Under the pieces are notes generated by a model. It was not told the origin of the DNA, did not search any database, and worked only from the letters and a program-made list of their open reading frames with translations. A stretch of 64,000 nt of DNA from Anthonomus grandis grandis. Taxonomy: Eukaryota; Arthropoda; Insecta; Coleoptera; Curculionidae. Made by a program: the position numbers and the translations under genes. Shown one piece after another: positions 59,201-63,922 of the stretch (position 1 is its first letter; each line of letters begins with the position of its first letter). Where the stretch lies: contig NC_065563.1 of the NCBI RefSeq assembly GCF_022605725.1, positions 8,272,518-8,336,517 of the forward strand, written 5' to 3'.

Positions 59201-60697
59201 CCCCCATGAGCACAAAACCTTGGGGTAAATGTAAACACCTACATTAAAATGTAAACAAACATTATTGTTCACTCATTTATTTTTAAAACATAACTTTAAA
59301 CTAAGCCTAACCCTCATTGATCCTTGCAAAGTACTTACCTCAAAACGTAAGCATTTACAAGAAAAAACTTCACCACACTACCAAACTTACAAGCATCGAT
59401 AAATACACCGTGACAATATATTTATTTCTATATTTTTTTGGGGCGTTTACATTTACCCCTGTTTACATTTACCCCAACTAACCCTACAGCTTCACGTTGC
59501 TCTATTAACCGTTTTAACATATAATATGTAGAATTCCAACGAGTTTTTACAGACTAAATTAGTTTATGTTTCTCTAAACCTATTTGAAGTTGTTTGTTTG
59601 TTAATGCTTTTGTTGCTATATTAGAATGTTTGAAATGAGAAACTACGCTGCTACATTTGAAATACAATTTACTAATAATAATTTACTAATAAATAATTTT
59701 AATTACAAATGATGTAGGCTATATATTGTTTTCTTGTTAGGTCTCTACTTGAATATGCTATGGTATGTATGGTCTCTTTTATATGAGCAATATATTGCTT
59801 CATCAAAAAGGTCCAAAATAAGTTTTTAATGTGCTTATAAGTTGGATATTTTAATGTGAAATTTTGACAGGCAAGTAATATTTGATCTATTAAACGTTTG
59901 AGGTAATGATTAAGATAAAAAATCAATTGATGGTTGACACTATCGAAAAGTTTTCATGGTACACACTATCAATGTAATAATCCCTTAGATTTCTGAATAA
60001 TCATGTTTTAAATTTATAACGCAATGTCGTCATATTTTAAATTTGTCTTTAAAAACTTGATTAGTCATCAATTGTGACAACAGTGTGTAAATTTAGTATT
60101 TTAATATCATAGTTTTGATCTATTATGGTAATTACTACTATTTCTATAGTTTAATATTAATTAGTTTATAGTAAACGGATTTCTTTTTAATCCTTGAAAA
60201 TTAATAAATACTGATGAAAAACCTAACTTTTAAGCCGAAATTCCTTTATTAAACCTTGATGTACATACTCATAAACAAACTTAATTTGTACTTTTACTAA
60301 GAAACACACATTGACTAGATCTGATGACAAATCACTGCGCAAATTTGAAGCATAGTAAAAAGTGACGGGCCCTAGCGGCACTCCTTAAACACGCAATGAA
60401 ATAATGAAATTCGTTTACTGATTTGCCCCCATTTTATCTAATAGTTTTCCTACCTTTCATGCATTATAAACTTAAACCCTCTAAAAACCCTTTCAGCTGG
60501 AAAAATCTCCAGATCAGAAAAGATCCGCCGAAGAAACCTGAAATTGAGTAAAATCTTGCAGCCAAAGAACGCGGTCATGATCCTCAACGAGTTGGTTAAA
60601 GGATGCGTCTACAACGTCGAAGAAGTTCCGGTTAAGATTGACGGAAACACTTTTAGGGGCACGGTGACCTTTGACGACCAAGAGTTTGTCGGAGCCG
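23123..60697 (+). CDS. dsRNA-binding-domain protein, first six exons (gene runs past window)
   Basis: Exons: 23123-23153, 23220-23293, 35534-35602, 44397-44477, 52525-52726 and 60497-60697. Each junction has GT..AG and matching phase (1,0,0,0,1,1), which is strong support across 37 kb. The product starts MSYNTRRQNFG. About 150 low-complexity residues rich in Gln, Pro and Ala follow, with a SUMO-type site (IKQE), then basic RSEKIRRRNLKL. It then enters a double-stranded-RNA-binding domain: LQPKNAVMILNELVKGCVY, FRGTVTFDDQEFVGAG. PKN..LNEL plus G.G is typical of the ADAR, DIP1 and ILF3 types; which one needs the missing 3' exons. It probably acts in the nucleus on structured RNA (inference). Introns 2-6 are 7.8-12.2 kb or longer and packed with transposons. 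Intron 1 is 66 bp. Confidence 0.85.
23488..24106. repeat. Tandem duplication (about 410-bp unit), later split by a LINE
   Basis: CTATTAGGTCCATGGATCAA opens a unit near 23488 and again at 23898. Unit 1 is complete to 23897. Unit 2 stops at the LINE insertion and its second half is found at 33640-33840 (TTGTCATTTTGGTAC, ATAGGTCCTAGGTGTT, CCTGTTTGGGAAGCAT), matching 23660-23860 of unit 1. Confidence 0.7.
27238..30473 (-). mobile_element. P-like (THAP) DNA transposon, 8-bp target duplication
   Basis: CTTAGAACATTGAAAGGC at 27238 is inverted at 30473. ATTAAATG flanks both sides (27230-27237, 30474-30481), and one copy fits the pogo frame. The 8-bp duplication and THAP coding exons point to the P superfamily. 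No catalytic domain is seen in 27250-28270, so this is probably a non-autonomous, internally deleted copy. Confidence 0.75.
28270..29985 (-). pseudogene. THAP-domain exons of the P-like element
   Basis: Exon 1: ATG at 29985, MGKTCVVCAAL, then two stops, KGDSSRSFHK, and donor GTAAGT at 29917. Exon 2 (~29370-29215): LPYAQREQWISLM, FVCSDHILRSDFLY, LLKKSALPQ. Together these form the C-x2-C..W..C-x-x-H plan of a THAP DNA-binding finger. Further exon-like pieces: 29070-28945 (ALVKNTAANNSVNLPSDLP), 28850-28705, and 28420-28310 (STDDSTVSKAKSLVTKLWKK, a coiled-coil-like stretch typical after the THAP). Stops in exon 1 make it inactive. Confidence 0.6.
33007..33597 (-). pseudogene. LINE fragment: endonuclease-RT linker and start of RT
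   Basis: The minus strand reads KAYRHIRRLYRKHLEETKRI, then TFNNFFATIAHNIIKKIPDP and KVSRVILIFKRGDKEE, the last being the first RT motif. It breaks off where the piggyBac frame begins. Frameshifts lie near 33150. Confidence 0.6.
33606..33880 (+). repeat. Displaced second half of the intron-2 tandem duplication
   Basis: Similar to 23650-23870 in the same orientation, including TTGTCATTTTGGTACTT, AATAGGTCCTAGGTGTT and TTTTAGTGTGCTGCC. It lies directly right of the LINE target duplication. Confidence 0.65.
34108..34453. repeat. Large near-perfect inverted repeat, 137-bp arms
   Basis: The left arm 34108-34244 matches the reverse complement of 34317-34453, around a 72-bp spacer. The arms contain CGACGTTTCGACGTTTA and the CTTGAAAAAGACGT type of motif often seen at Penelope-like retroelement ends (inference). 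It could fold as a 137-bp hairpin. Confidence 0.85.
34460..35510. other. Intron sequence, nothing firmly recognised
   Basis: A plus-strand open frame 34739-34960 (73 codons, Lys/Ser-rich) resembles no family I know and has no exon-like borders. The rest is AT-rich. Confidence 0.35.
35534..35602 (+). CDS. dsRNA-binding gene, exon 3
   Basis: Encodes KHQPQQPARTPQQPQQ then SGINFRQ, phase 0 at both ends, donor GTAAGC. An alternative acceptor (TATAG, 35511-35515) would add six in-frame codons (LSGTQQ), so the 5' border may be 35516. Confidence 0.75.
35793..35820 (+). ncRNA. Hammerhead-ribozyme-like core
   Basis: CTGATGA (35793-35799), then a six-pair stem II (GGCAAG / CTTGCC, loop AACA), then GAAA (35817-35820). 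This is the conserved core arrangement and is close to Penelope-type minimal hammerheads. I could not find a matching stem I partner, so cleavage activity is uncertain. Confidence 0.5.
36268..37168 (+). pseudogene. 5'-truncated LINE: C-terminal RT region with AATA tail
   Basis: AWAVSNRLCLNKSKTQNI then VDFLGVRLDSGLTWQGHI, a typical RT thumb, and after a stop at 36602 VIAQIGYRDCYRVHF and a C-terminal region ending near 36985. It ends in repeated AATA (37151-37168). It begins inside a terminal repeat unit (after AGTGCTTG) and that unit resumes right after the tail. Confidence 0.8.
37169..37690. repeat. Left terminal tandem array, about 142-bp units
   Basis: Units start with TACCAGAAAATAATC or TACCAAAAAATAAT at about 37169, 37311, 37454 and 37595 (the last is partial and diverged). 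Each contains CTAAGGGGTAGTTTGT and CTACCAAA. Confidence 0.85.
39143..41858 (-). mobile_element. P-like DNA transposon, 2.7 kb
   Basis: ACAGATTACCTAAACCAGAT at 39143 is inverted at the right end (41858). CCACTGTC flanks it at 39135-39142 and 41859-41866, an 8-bp duplication (7 bp if the shared C/G is assigned to the element). It is inserted into the SWIM/Ulp1 gene and has its own transposase in the same orientation as that gene. Confidence 0.85.
39353..41670 (-). pseudogene. P-element/THAP9-like transposase, frameshifted
   Basis: Exon 1 (about 41670-41582): MTSYKCISRCCSS then VTFFGLPNDPLR, the first half of a THAP finger. The second half is missing. A coiled-coil part follows (41528-41328; LRYQVRGLKRNILKQKEQF), then FLGPKAYRFLSKILNLP. 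The catalytic part is in three frames: 41078-40719 (FNNWKQPLAYFF, GLVTDMGSKL), 40725-39934 (YIFDPPHLLKATKNNL, YRCAPKLTNSYIYPNNF, LKTRKINQDCLENYFGNIR) and 39980-39353 (FKYVCGYLIKKAL). At least two frameshifts and an incomplete THAP make it inactive. Confidence 0.8.
42400..42667. repeat. Right terminal tandem array (inverted copies of the left units)
   Basis: Reverse complements of the 142-bp unit: TTTTTTGGTAGCAAGCACT near 42415 and GTTTTTTGGTAGCAGGC near 42558, with CTACCCCTTAGAGGGGT between them. The array ends TTGGTCAGCAAATTA at 42667. Confidence 0.85.
42720..43300 (+). pseudogene. Mariner-type transposon remnant
   Basis: VPWPARSPDLTSLNFCYMKA near 42900-42960 is the third-Asp region of a mariner-like transposase with the final Asp altered. 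A GGACACCCTGTATA terminus at about 43287-43300 fits the right end of such elements. Little else is readable. Confidence 0.45.
43305..43455 (+). pseudogene. LINE C-terminal RT scrap
   Basis: KLQVLQNRAMQTILNCSNYE then PITNMLK on the plus strand is a common motif after the RT thumb of Jockey/CR1-type LINEs. About 25 residues only. Confidence 0.45.
43430..44140 (-). pseudogene. LINE fragment: endonuclease-RT linker
   Basis: The minus frame 43927-43550 reads YVPQKIYKPSRFPHWFSPEL, RNLILSKKTAHAKFKSTN, CKVHTDQCYRSYIATLNESI. Upstream (44035-43935), FNFKNDDFVSLNDYFSLVDW continues the same protein through a stop. The RT itself is lost. Confidence 0.6.
44397..44477 (+). CDS. dsRNA-binding gene, exon 4 (poly-Gln)
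   Basis: 27 codons, mostly Gln (QQQQQTQQQTQQNAQQ), after a strong T-rich acceptor (TTTTTTTAG), with donor GTACAA. CAG/CAA codons are mixed, so slippage-prone pure CAG is absent. Confidence 0.75.
44478..44997. other. Start of intron 4, nothing recognised
   Basis: AT-rich. A plus-strand open frame at 44736-44933 resembles no family I know. Confidence 0.35.
45447..48488 (-). mobile_element. 3.0 kb zinc-finger-encoding DNA transposon, 8-bp target duplication
   Basis: The ends AAGCATACGTTAAAATACAA (45447) and the inverted copy ending at 48488 stay matched through ATATGCCTAGCCAAT. The target duplication TGTTTAAT lies at 45439-45446 and 48489-48496. Eight base pairs fits hAT, P or MULE-like elements. 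The internal gene is on the minus strand and there is no recognisable catalytic domain. Confidence 0.75.
47035..48055 (-). pseudogene. Multi-exon zinc-finger protein of the 3.0 kb element
   Basis: Exon 1 starts MASL near 48050 with donor GTAAGATAC. Exon 2 (acceptor TTTTGCAG, about 47985-47600) has a C2H2 finger (CKVCHKEFSSTSTRNRHWKK) and a second Cys/His set (ICPMCTNDI, LFKHLLDIHH), then EEFTSWRAQDNREVDYACQ and FYNCNRS; a stop lies at about 47803. Later pieces: NSACKVRGLGEAFAFKEH (~47540), EEEEDNVLFVYQPTTSQINY (~47390), and a C-terminal piece SLDKNAFARFMAVINKFKN (~47180). F..W..E..Y....CNRS is a pattern known in front of MULE-like transposases (inference). The catalytic core is missing. Confidence 0.5.
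48719..50961 (+). pseudogene. DD41D mariner-type transposase (DUF4817 group), split by a LINE
   Basis: The N-terminal part 48719-48892 (MDFTYQEQADIHIMFERAFG, then NRRVPHRTVFARVDRNLWE) is a DUF4817 helix-turn-helix. It continues after the LINE at 50113 with FQRQEVVGRSRNARTL, EERVLDRIEEDPSLSTRIIA and STVWRILHDMLLYPYHIQRV. A small deletion with frameshift lies near 50330. The core is ILFTDEAGFTRNEIFN, MHDGAPPHFS and RSPDLNPLDFYLWGHLK, with 41 residues between the last two Asp. It ends NNFEHFL at 50961. Inactive because of the LINE and the deletion. Confidence 0.85.
48893..50112 (+). mobile_element. 5'-truncated LINE inside the mariner transposase gene
   Basis: It begins within RT: SSAPQGSNLAPMLFDLFIND, then LLFADDLMLFR (about 49037-49069, FADD active site). 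After a shift, the thumb VKDLGIEVDKRLIFNQHV and a C-terminal region to about 49880. It ends in a TTTGAA-type repeat (about 50088-50112). AAATTCAAA at 48884 and AATTTCAAA at 50113 are a slightly diverged target duplication. Removing the insert restores the transposase. Confidence 0.85.
51461..52094. other. Intron sequence with a possible transposon exon
   Basis: A minus-strand piece starting at ATG 51709 (MSNTSGESNELQPKRKKRVR, then NWEKYKN) with donor-like GTAAAAG at 51611 looks like the first exon of a transposon protein, but no continuation is seen. TACCTTCATA near 51520 and TATGAAGGTA near 51912 are inverted and could be its ends. Confidence 0.3.
52095..52440 (-). pseudogene. LINE C-terminal fragment
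   Basis: The minus frame 52355-52095 (LLASSTPPYLRKKLTFQKN, then RRSFLYNAVAIYNDLVPNPI and AGFKKKLKLHFL) is the C-terminal tail typical of Jockey/CR1-type ORF2 proteins. It lies just upstream of exon 5 of the host gene in antisense orientation. Confidence 0.65.
52525..52726 (+). CDS. dsRNA-binding gene, exon 5 (Pro/Ala-rich)
   Basis: GC-rich block in AT-rich surroundings. It starts IPIKQEPKVQPKP, runs through Pro/Ala repeats and ends EMGGERKKFWIKSK with one base of the next codon before GTGAGT. Confidence 0.85.
52798..53423 (-). repeat. Two apparently identical 313-bp tandem copies of a LINE fragment
   Basis: 52798-53110 and 53111-53423 read the same over every stretch I compared. Each encodes, on the minus strand, VGTWITENIKKMQKLREAAL then KCTKHPEKWEYYKLN: the endonuclease-RT linker of a LINE. 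Such identity is unusual among the decayed elements around it. Confidence 0.85.
53424..53999. other. AT-rich intron stretch, nothing recognised
   Basis: Contains a short palindromic pair (AAGTCCCTATTTGTGGACTT near 53656). No coding signal. Confidence 0.35.
54000..54660 (-). pseudogene. Unidentified transposon-type protein remnant
   Basis: The minus translation gives NIPIFTPDQWYTLVRTAKKK and SPLYCVHELSQD, then KTAINFDRDEDNDKVYKNKF and FKIVMFDPNVLNVLFFKTQY. After the MITE at 54180-54343, EKYDHLIYLCEKGVITTPYH follows. This pattern is common in insect multicopy proteins but I cannot assign a family. Confidence 0.4.
54180..54343. mobile_element. MITE, 164 bp
   Basis: TGTAAAGTCCAGTGCAGCGA at 54180 is inverted at 54343 with few mismatches, and the symmetry runs on through ATGGTCACCCGTCAAAACAC to near the middle. 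It interrupts the coding remnant 54000-54660. TA at both outer edges may be the target duplication. Confidence 0.8.
54891..55141. mobile_element. Palindromic (fold-back) element with about 97-bp arms
   Basis: AATGAGTTACTTATTATATT begins an arm of about 97 bases (54891-54988) that is repeated inverted at 55044-55141, separated by about 55 bases. It lies in the 3' flank of the hAT transposase. Confidence 0.85.
57104..58924 (-). CDS. pogo/Tigger-like DD35D transposase, intact open frame (606 aa)
   Basis: One uninterrupted frame. The start is taken at MPRNYVKKTGGRSYSSEDL (58924), because the eight codons upstream look like leader. Order: Psq-type helix-turn-helix (~15-60), CENP-B-type second HTH (~75-150; LPCDKAEMRKLVGEYV), and the DDE core with first Asp in FNADESGF, second in LLLFDGHCSHMS and third in LQPLDKCVFGP; 35 residues separate the last two. 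A Ser/Pro-rich C terminus follows with six 12-residue repeats around ENPQPSTSF and a basic end. It would bind element ends and move by cut-and-paste (family knowledge). The intact frame and clean ends suggest recent activity. Confidence 0.9.
   Translation of the reverse strand: MPRNYVKKTGGRSYSSEDLAHAVDDVINKNKSYRQAEIYYRVPKAVIYNRISGRKTSMNVTGPGRTQVLSPEIENEIAKCLLTRAKMGLPCDKAEMRKLVGEYVNAKALKTSFKDGIPGEDWYYSFMKRNPNLSLKKPEHLQKLRKDARKPEVIYKFYKDLKNVMDGNNLTDNKSSFIFNADESGFNCDPSRIRAIGSKGKALCRVSGGSGRESITVLACVSADGRALPPLIVFKGAGVQARWTSQNAYPGTLYAASTNGWMEEPQFYNWFTTSFIPYVKNLRISTNLPEQAALLLFDGHCSHMSVRLIEEAMKYNIELMKFPSHLTDKLQPLDKCVFGPVQLSWNRQLIKYGKQQMGRGSGRLSKNVFSELLGLTWTESMLAKNIISGFKSTGIYPVDSTMFPEEEFSIEDLKKFRESSQNPQKIQHENKPATVNISSNTTISRSEGDRCVSCQDAQTSSSGTIHSPQPSTSFEASENPQPLTSSHASENPQLSTSFPLSKNPQPSTSFQVSENPQPLTSFQVSENPQPSTSFQDSENSQPSISAATNITLSRIFIPDEVVPLRPATIQDKLVIPRLKQQTYGEVLTSSEVLKRLREAEEKKTQT
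57300..57515. repeat. 36-bp coding minisatellite, six units
   Basis: Six units starting GGCTGGGGGTTCTCGGAA (plus strand) encode 12-residue repeats in the transposase C terminus. Being a multiple of 3, length changes keep the frame. Confidence 0.9.
59701..60496. other. End of intron 5, nothing recognised
   Basis: AT-rich; TTTCAG at 60491-60496 is the acceptor of exon 6. Confidence 0.4.
60497..60697 (+). CDS. dsRNA-binding gene, exon 6 (start of dsRBD)
   Basis: Acceptor TTTCAG, donor GTAAGA. It encodes the basic linker and the alpha-1/beta-1..3 part of a dsRBD. The remainder of the domain (SKK..AK region) must be in the next exon, which I do not find before 64000. Confidence 0.85.
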
Positions 60698-61439
60698 GTA
60701 AGATTTATTTACTGTTTTTTTTTTCGTAATTTTGTTTTATCCACATGGAGTCAGCAGAGCAGAAAAAACTCGATATTTTGCTTAGCGTTACACCTGTGGA
60801 AGAGAAAAGTTTAGCCAGGCCTGCCGGTTATGCCGTTCTGGTTGGTCGGCAGTGTACCGGGCTTTCACTGTGCTCCGGAGAGTCGGCGTAATGTCTTTTT
60901 TTTGTGATTTAGGCCATAGTATTGGAGCACACAATTCTTACGAGTAAAACGTAGTGAAATTTAAGAGGAAATTTGGTGTTTTTTATTGAATAATTTGAGA
61001 AAAACGTTTTCTGCTGTTGGTTTATTTTGAATTAAATTTTCTAATGAGAATGCAGATGGTGAGGATGGAATTCCTTCCTTTGCAACAGTTTAATAGATAC
61101 CTTGGTCATTGAAAAAGAGGATAATATTCTTCATTTTGCTGTTAATTTCCTATTTGCGAATATTTTAAGAGTTTATTGGCTCTTAAGAAAAACAATGTGA
61201 CTAATTTTTCAGCTGTACCACCCCTGGATGTAGAGATTGTTCAGAAAATGTAGTACCAATGTTCAGAGAACCTTGAGGGAACATTCACAGTCATTTCAGA
61301 ATACTTACAGTTGAATTGATCATCTAGTATATTATTGTAAGACCCTGTATATCCAAAATATGAGTCCATGTCCAAAATTTGCAGTAGTGAATTGGAAAAT
61401 GACTTCAAATACTTAAAACACTGCAACTTTTAAAGTCCT

Positions 61440-61900
61440 GGAAGAAGCTTAAAATGTCTGTATTAGGATGAAATGTTAATACAAATGCCTTGAAGAAATA
61501 CACTTAAATGGTTTTCCATGTCTGGAAGCAACCTAAAAAAGTTAGGTTAAATGCCCAGAATAAAATGTACATTTGCATCAAAATGATTCTAGAAGCAATA
61601 GAAAATTACATTTTACTTAATTAGCAAATGATTTCTTAAAATGTCTGGATTCAGATGAAAAGTTAATCCAAATTGAAACAAGACACTAAAAATGACTATT
61701 GATTCCAGGAAGCAACCTAAAGTCACCTTAAACAACTGGAATCAAATATACAATTACTTTACATTTTTGAGAATGAAAGGCAAAATGATTCTAGAAGCAA
61801 TTCGAAATTGGAAGAAACTTATGTGATTATCAAAATAACATCAAACATCTGAAAAACCCTTAAAAGTACTCCAAATCCTTAGAATATAAGACAAGTAGCT
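61440..61900. repeat. Diverged tandem-like repeat in intron 6
   Basis: CTTAAAATGTCTG occurs near 61449 and 61636, AAGCAACCTAAA near 61530 and 61718, and GATTCTAGAAGCAAT near 61584 and 61789: the same order, period about 190-205 bp, low identity. Confidence 0.4.
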
Positions 61901-62097
61901 TTAAAAGCCCAAGGGCACTAGATGTGTCTGATCAACCTTGAATTAACATACAAAGTACTAACATACAGTGTGGTGACTTTAACTGGAATAAATTCAGTTA
62001 AAACTAATCAAAATTTATCTCGCAAAATTCCTGAGACCCTTCGATTTTTGTTTATTTTTTTTCACATTTCAAGATAGTTTTTGTATTTTTTCACCTA

Positions 62098-63664
62098 CAG
62101 GGAGAGTCCAAATTAACCCCAACTTTTTTTTCAAATGGAAAGCCACTTTTTTTAGACTCTCATTGAAAAGAGCTCTTTTTCTTGATTAAATTGCTCTATT
62201 TACTTTTGTGATTATCTAAAGGAGAAATACGAAAAAAAAAACATTAAATTATTAAAAGTTGCGTTTAATGTATAAGATGCTCAAAATGAGCACCATTTAC
62301 TTGTTGGCAAAGCCCAAGACGATAATAAAATTCGTTTCTGACATTTTCTAACACTTTCTGGAGATATTTGTCGGATTTCTTGCCTAATACGTTCTTTGAG
62401 TTCGTCTAGGTTTCCTGGTTTGCTCATATAAATTTGACTTTTCAAATGTCCCCACAGAAAAAAATCAAGTGGGGTGAGATCGGGAGAACGTGCCGGCCAC
62501 TCGATTGCACCCCTTCTACCAATCCATCTGTTTGGAAAATTGTCATCTAAATACTGGCGTACATTACGGGCATAATGTGGGGGAGCACCATCTTGTTGCA
62601 TCCAGATTCTTTCATCATACAAATCTGGATCGAACTGACTCGGATATAAGGCACGTAAGACTCGAACATGTTCATGAACTAGTTCATGTTCAAGAAATTC
62701 TAGATATCTTTCCCCAGTTAAAGTATCATTGAAGAATATGGGCCCTATAACTTGCCTGCCAATTATGCCAGCCCAAACATTAGTTTTCTGGGGATATTGT
62801 GTATTAGTTTCCCTTACCCAGTGTGGGTTCTCGTCAGACCAGTAGCGACAGTTCTGCTTATTAACATGGCCATTTAGGGTGAATGTAGCCTCATCAGAAA
62901 AAAGGATCCACTCCGAAGATATGCGATTTTCGTCAATGGCGTTCATGAATTCACAGAATTGAACTCTGCGATCTGGATCGTCTTCCAATAACTCTTGAAC
63001 GGGTTGCATTTTATAAGGTCGTTTGTTTGCACTTTTTAAAATTTTTAGCACAGATTTATGATGAATAGAGTTTTCGCGAGCTACTCTTGTGGCTGCAGTT
63101 ACCGGATTTTCTTCCATCGCTAACAATACATTTAATTGGGTGTTTTCATCGATTTTAGAAGACCTTTGTCTTGAAACATCCCTCACGTGCCCAACTTCTC
63201 GATCTCTGCTTTCGATTTTACTAACCGTACCTTGGTTAATAGGTGGCAAATCTGGATATTTCTGCCTGAATAAGTGGACAACCTCTAGCTGAGTACGACT
63301 TCTGTCCCCATAACCAATCATCATTAAGATTTCAATCTTGTGGGATTCAGATAAATAAGGCATTTCTTCAATATAAGTTAACTTATTTAACAACTGGTTG
63401 AAATTCACTTTAACAGTGACACTAGAACAATGTCAGGAAATGTCTCGATACCAATAAAATAAACAAACACGCCAAAAATTTACCAACACAAAATATTTCG
63501 AGACTTTTAATAATTTAATGTTTTTTTTTTCGTATTTCTCCTTTAATCACAAATGTAAATAGGGCAATTTAATCAAGAAAAAGAGCTCTTTTCAATGAGA
63601 GTTTAAAAAAAGTGGCTTTCCATTTGAAAAAAAAAAGTTGGGGTTAATTTGGACCCACACCCTG
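62098..63664 (-). mobile_element. Mariner-type transposon, 1.57 kb, apparently complete
   Basis: CAGGGAGAGTCCAAATTAAC at 62098 and CAGGGTGTGGGTCCAAATTA inverted at 63664 start inverted repeats of about 170 bp that include AATGGAAAGCCACTTTTTTT and AAAGAGCTC. TA lies at 62096-62097 and 63665-63666. A single intact gene is inside. Confidence 0.9.
62281..63408 (-). CDS. DD41D mariner-type transposase, intact (375 aa)
   Basis: Uninterrupted frame. An alternative start at the second Met (MPYLSESHKIEILMMIGYGD) would give 359 residues and fits the family start better. The N terminus is a helix-turn-helix (RTQLEVVHLFRQKYPDLPPI, NQGTVSKIE), followed by VLKILKSANKRPYKMQPVQE. Catalytic Asp: ILFSDEATFTLNGHVNKQN, MQQDGAPPHYARNV and RSPDLTPLDFFLWGHLKSQI, with 41 residues between the last two. 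It moves its element between TA sites (family knowledge). With near-intact inverted repeats around it, this copy could be active. Confidence 0.9.
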   Translation of the reverse strand: MNFNQLLNKLTYIEEMPYLSESHKIEILMMIGYGDRSRTQLEVVHLFRQKYPDLPPINQGTVSKIESRDREVGHVRDVSRQRSSKIDENTQLNVLLAMEENPVTAATRVARENSIHHKSVLKILKSANKRPYKMQPVQELLEDDPDRRVQFCEFMNAIDENRISSEWILFSDEATFTLNGHVNKQNCRYWSDENPHWVRETNTQYPQKTNVWAGIIGRQVIGPIFFNDTLTGERYLEFLEHELVHEHVRVLRALYPSQFDPDLYDERIWMQQDGAPPHYARNVRQYLDDNFPNRWIGRRGAIEWPARSPDLTPLDFFLWGHLKSQIYMSKPGNLDELKERIRQEIRQISPESVRKCQKRILLSSWALPTSKWCSF

Positions 63665-63893
63665 TATGTGAAAAAAAATAAAGAAAAATCGACGGGTCTC
63701 AGGAATTTTGCGAGATCAATTTTGATTAGTTTTAACTGAATTTGTTCCAGTTAAATTTACCACACTGTATAAAACAAAACATCAAATATTTTGAAAAGAC
63801 TCACAATTACTTCAATTTCCTGGAATACACGAAAATATTTGCGAATATTTAATATACCTGTCACATAAAACTTGAATCTTACTTTCGCCAACG

Positions 63894-63922
63894 TTTCGGC
63901 CTACATTTGGCCATCTTCAAGG
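63894..63922 (-). ncRNA. Degenerate hammerhead-like / Penelope-type terminal motif
   Basis: The minus strand reads CCTTGAAGATGGCC, loop AAATGTA, GGCC then GAAACGT. Stem II and GAAA are kept, but the CUGAUGA box is altered, so it is unlikely to cleave. Confidence 0.35.

Larger units (their letters stand above)
56085..59484 (-). mobile_element. pogo-like DNA transposon, 3.4 kb, inserted at TA of the hAT gene
   Basis: GGGTCTTGGGGTAATTGG at 56085 and GGGTTAGTTGGGGTAAATG inverted at 59484 are the ends. TA lies at 56083-56084 and 59485-59486. The motif GTTTACATTTACCCC, in both orientations, recurs in both subterminal regions (about 56303, 56357, 56421 left; about 59170, 59220, 59448, 59464 right). 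Confidence 0.9.
54668..59700 (-). mobile_element. hAT transposon relic carrying a palindromic element and a pogo-like element
   Basis: The left end TAGGGCTCGGAATTTCTG (54668) is hAT-like and is followed by subterminal repeats of TTCGAAT / TTCGAATA (54715-54800). Transposase coding sequence on the minus strand extends to about 59700, where it fades; no right terminus was found. Confidence 0.6.
55407..59700 (-). pseudogene. hAT transposase, split by a pogo-like element
   Basis: Upstream part (59680-59487): SSVVSHFKHSNIATKALTNK, then KTRWNSTYYMLKRLIEQREA. After the insertion (56084 down): VTGVLSDRTVTSKTHAGQLM, NEEEWTVIESIIIILAPFE. The C-terminal part 55844-55407 has MSTFLDPRFKNKERF and the dimerisation signature YLCVPATSVPSERAFSNAG. 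Removing the insertion and one TA gives QREAVTGVLSD in frame. The zinc-finger N terminus is absent. Confidence 0.8.
61966..63767. mobile_element. Palindromic MITE split by a mariner insertion
   Basis: CAGTGTGGTGACTTTAACTG at 61966 and its inverted match ending at 63767 continue through AGTTAAAACTAATCAAAATT and ATCTCGCAAAATTCCTGAGA. TA lies at 61964-61965 and 63768-63769. Without the mariner the element is about 235 bp. Confidence 0.8.
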
